A stretch of DNA of 6,499 nucleotides from Bacillota bacterium (GTDB lineage Bacteria > Bacillota > Clostridia > Lachnospirales > Cellulosilyticaceae): assembly GCA_023457875.1 (NCBI GenBank), contig JAEXBC010000117.1, positions 1 to 6,499 of the forward strand. The letters run 5' to 3'. The translations under genes and the position numbers were made by a program. Positions 5,067 to 6,499 of this stretch are shown here, piece by piece (positions within the stretch are counted from its first letter, which is position 1; each line of letters opens with the position of its first letter). A model generated the notes under the pieces. It saw only the letters and a list, made by a program, of their open reading frames with translations. It did no database searches and had not been told where the DNA came from.

Positions 5067-6236
5067 TTAATGAATGGTAACATCTGCTTCATAACCTTGA
5101 CGAAGTGCTTCTTTGCCTTCCTCAATGGTTATGTCAGCTTTTATCATGGTCTCACCATTAACAACAGTGGCTGTATTAGAAATGCGGCTAACCTTACCCT
5201 TTAATGGATGTTCAGGATCAGCATAAAGGGTTACATCTGCTTCGCTACCTATTTTAACCCTGTTAATAAAGGCTTCTGGAATATCTACTGTAACCACTAA
5301 GCTATCTTCGTTAATGATGGTAGCAATGGAAGTAGCACTACCAGAACCAGCACTTATATGGGTACCATTTTTCACTGATAGGGTAGAAACAATACAGTTA
5401 TTTGTAGCAATTAAAGCATTATCCTTAAGCATAGCATTTTTTAGCTTGCCTTTCATATCGTTAAGTTCAATCTGACAGGTTGCAATTTCTGTACGTAACA
5501 CATCAGCAGTAGCCTGACGTTCTTGCTGAGAGCTACTAATTTGTGAATTAACACTAGATAAGGAAGCCTTTAATGAATCAATAGTCTCTTGTTTATCTAA
5601 TTTGGTTTTGCTAAGGGTAGCCTTTGCAGCATTTAAAGTAGCCTGAGCTGTTTTAACAGCTTGCTCGGCATTTTCTACATCTTTTTCACTGCAAGCACCA
5701 GCTGCTAAAAGTTCTTTTTGTGCTTTATATTCATCCTGTCTCATAGCAAGTTCTTTTTCAGCAAGCGTAATTTTTTCTTTTAAAGGCATAATATCAGGGT
5801 CGGAATTAGAATAAAAAAGAGCTTCCTTTCTATTTAATTCACTGCGATAATTACTTGCCTGTGCTGTTGCAGGCTCAATGCCATTTTCAGCAGCAGTTAG
5901 TTTCACCTGTAAACCTTGAATTTCTTGTTCCTTTTTTAAGATTTCATTTTTAAAGCTTTCATAGTTTAAGGTAAATAAGGTATCTCCTTTTTTCAGTAAA
6001 TCCCCTTCCTTAACACAAACATTTTCTACAGTAGCAGAGAAATCTAGATAAATTTCTTGAACTGTATTTGCCTCGACGTTACCAAAAACATTAATGCTAC
6101 TTTGCTCAGTAACAGCTACCTCCTCAGGGGCAGTGGTAGCAGCTTCGGCGGCGCTAGCTGATGAAGAGCAGGCACATAGACTTGCACCTAAGCAAATGCC
6201 CATAGCAAGTAAGGTTATTTGAAATAATTTTTTCAT
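5067..6236 (-). CDS. Lipoprotein periplasmic-adaptor-like (HlyD/MacA-type membrane fusion) subunit of an ABC system
   Basis: This encodes a 389-residue exported adaptor. The N-terminus (MKKLF, then a hydrophobic stretch) ends in a lipobox-like LCAC with Cys23 as the likely lipidated residue, followed by a low-complexity Ser/Ala/Thr/Glu linker to about residue 47. The first half of a lipoyl-like domain is at residues 50-91 (VCVKEGDLLKKGDTLF), a long alpha-helical hairpin at about 94-270, the second lipoyl half near 273-310, and a beta-barrel/membrane-proximal region from about 312 to the end (VTVDIPEAFINRVKIG, then KGKVSRIS). The hairpin turn is near LLAAGACSEKDVENA (177-190). At this tip the Leu and Ser of the TolC-docking R-L-S motif are present (L176, S183) but the Arg position is Ala172, as fits an organism without TolC. 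AAGGAG ten bases upstream supports the start. It follows an ABC ATPase gene after 33 bases, suggesting a MacAB-like machine; the cargo is unknown. Confidence 0.9.
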   Translation of the reverse strand: MKKLFQITLLAMGICLGASLCACSSSASAAEAATTAPEEVAVTEQSSINVFGNVEANTVQEIYLDFSATVENVCVKEGDLLKKGDTLFTLNYESFKNEILKKEQEIQGLQVKLTAAENGIEPATAQASNYRSELNRKEALFYSNSDPDIMPLKEKITLAEKELAMRQDEYKAQKELLAAGACSEKDVENAEQAVKTAQATLNAAKATLSKTKLDKQETIDSLKASLSSVNSQISSSQQERQATADVLRTEIATCQIELNDMKGKLKNAMLKDNALIATNNCIVSTLSVKNGTHISAGSGSATSIATIINEDSLVVTVDIPEAFINRVKIGSEADVTLYADPEHPLKGKVSRISNTATVVNGETMIKADITIEEGKEALRQGYEADVTIH

Positions 6237-6269
6237 TGATAGTCAACTCCTTGTTTAATTAGATAAGGT

Positions 6270-6499
6270 TTAGTTTGCTAGCCTAATTGGCTGTGATATG
6301 TTTTCTGAACTGTCGCATATATGTCCATCAAGTACGTGAATCAGATGAGTGCCGTACTGGGCAGCTTCACGAGAGTGGGTGACTTGAATAATAGTCTTAT
6401 GTTGGGTTTGATTAATTTTTTGTAATAACTCCATAATCTCTACACCTGTTTTGCTATCGAGATTACCAATAGGTTCATCTGCAAAAATAATATCGGGTT
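6270..6499 (-). CDS. ABC transporter ATP-binding protein, MacB/LolD-like, 5' partial
   Basis: The minus-strand frame running in from the right edge encodes the last 75 residues of an ABC ATPase. It begins PDIIFADEPIGNLDSKTG, which holds the Walker B motif with catalytic Glu and the D-loop; Ile replaces the usual Thr of ADEPTGNLD. The switch histidine is in IIQVTHSREAA, and the family's usual closing HVLDGHI strand follows. The Walker A and signature motifs lie beyond the window. The ADEPxGNLDSKTG form is typical of the MacB/LolD/FtsE-like group, used in export, lipoprotein release or antimicrobial peptide resistance rather than nutrient uptake. The last ~13 residues (SSENISQPIRLAN) are unremarkable. 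The gene ends 33 bases before the adaptor start, so both are probably in one operon, with the promoter outside the window. Confidence 0.93.
   Translation of the reverse strand, partial: PDIIFADEPIGNLDSKTGVEIMELLQKINQTQHKTIIQVTHSREAAQYGTHLIHVLDGHICDSSENISQPIRLAN

Overview
The window looks like chromosome from a low-GC, Gram-positive anaerobe, most likely a member of Clostridia close to Lachnospirales. This is inferred from the A+T-rich sequence, strong AGGAGG-type ribosome binding sites, compact operons closed by hairpin-plus-T terminators, a lipoprotein-type solute transport style, and the MmcQ/YjbR, iron-alcohol dehydrogenase and chemotaxis-receptor protein types. No species can be named from the sequence alone.

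Layout, left to right. Positions 1-2684 (+) hold the end of a CUT1-type carbohydrate ABC importer operon: a solute-binding protein whose 5' end lies outside the window, then two membrane permeases (MalF-like and MalG-like). A stem-loop sits between the binding protein and the permeases, and a strong terminator closes the operon. No ATPase gene is in the visible part, as is common where a shared MsmX/MsiK-type ATPase serves several importers. Positions 2828-3202 (+) are a single small MmcQ/YjbR-family gene.

Positions 3203-3882 contain no intact gene. They hold a perfect 26-bp inverted repeat with a 5-base loop, flanked by near-identical short direct repeats, then an A+T-rich spacer, then the orphan 3' end of a methyl-accepting chemotaxis receptor gene that still has its terminator, and finally a plausible promoter for the next gene. 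I read this stretch as a rearrangement scar.

Positions 3883-4983 (+) encode an iron-containing (group III) alcohol dehydrogenase with all four expected metal ligands. It converges on a minus-strand operon at 5067-6499, and the two share a bidirectional terminator. The minus-strand operon is read ATPase first (only its C-terminal 75 residues are inside the window), then a lipoprotein membrane-fusion/HlyD-MacA-like adaptor. Together they suggest a MacAB-like export or envelope ABC system whose permease, if present, is beyond the right edge.

The genes are of known families and I see no clear evidence for a wholly new system. The points most worth a second look are the receptor-gene remnant, the palindrome with its flanking direct repeats, the Tyr at a normally His position in the dehydrogenase, and the adaptor's missing TolC-docking arginine and extra cysteines.
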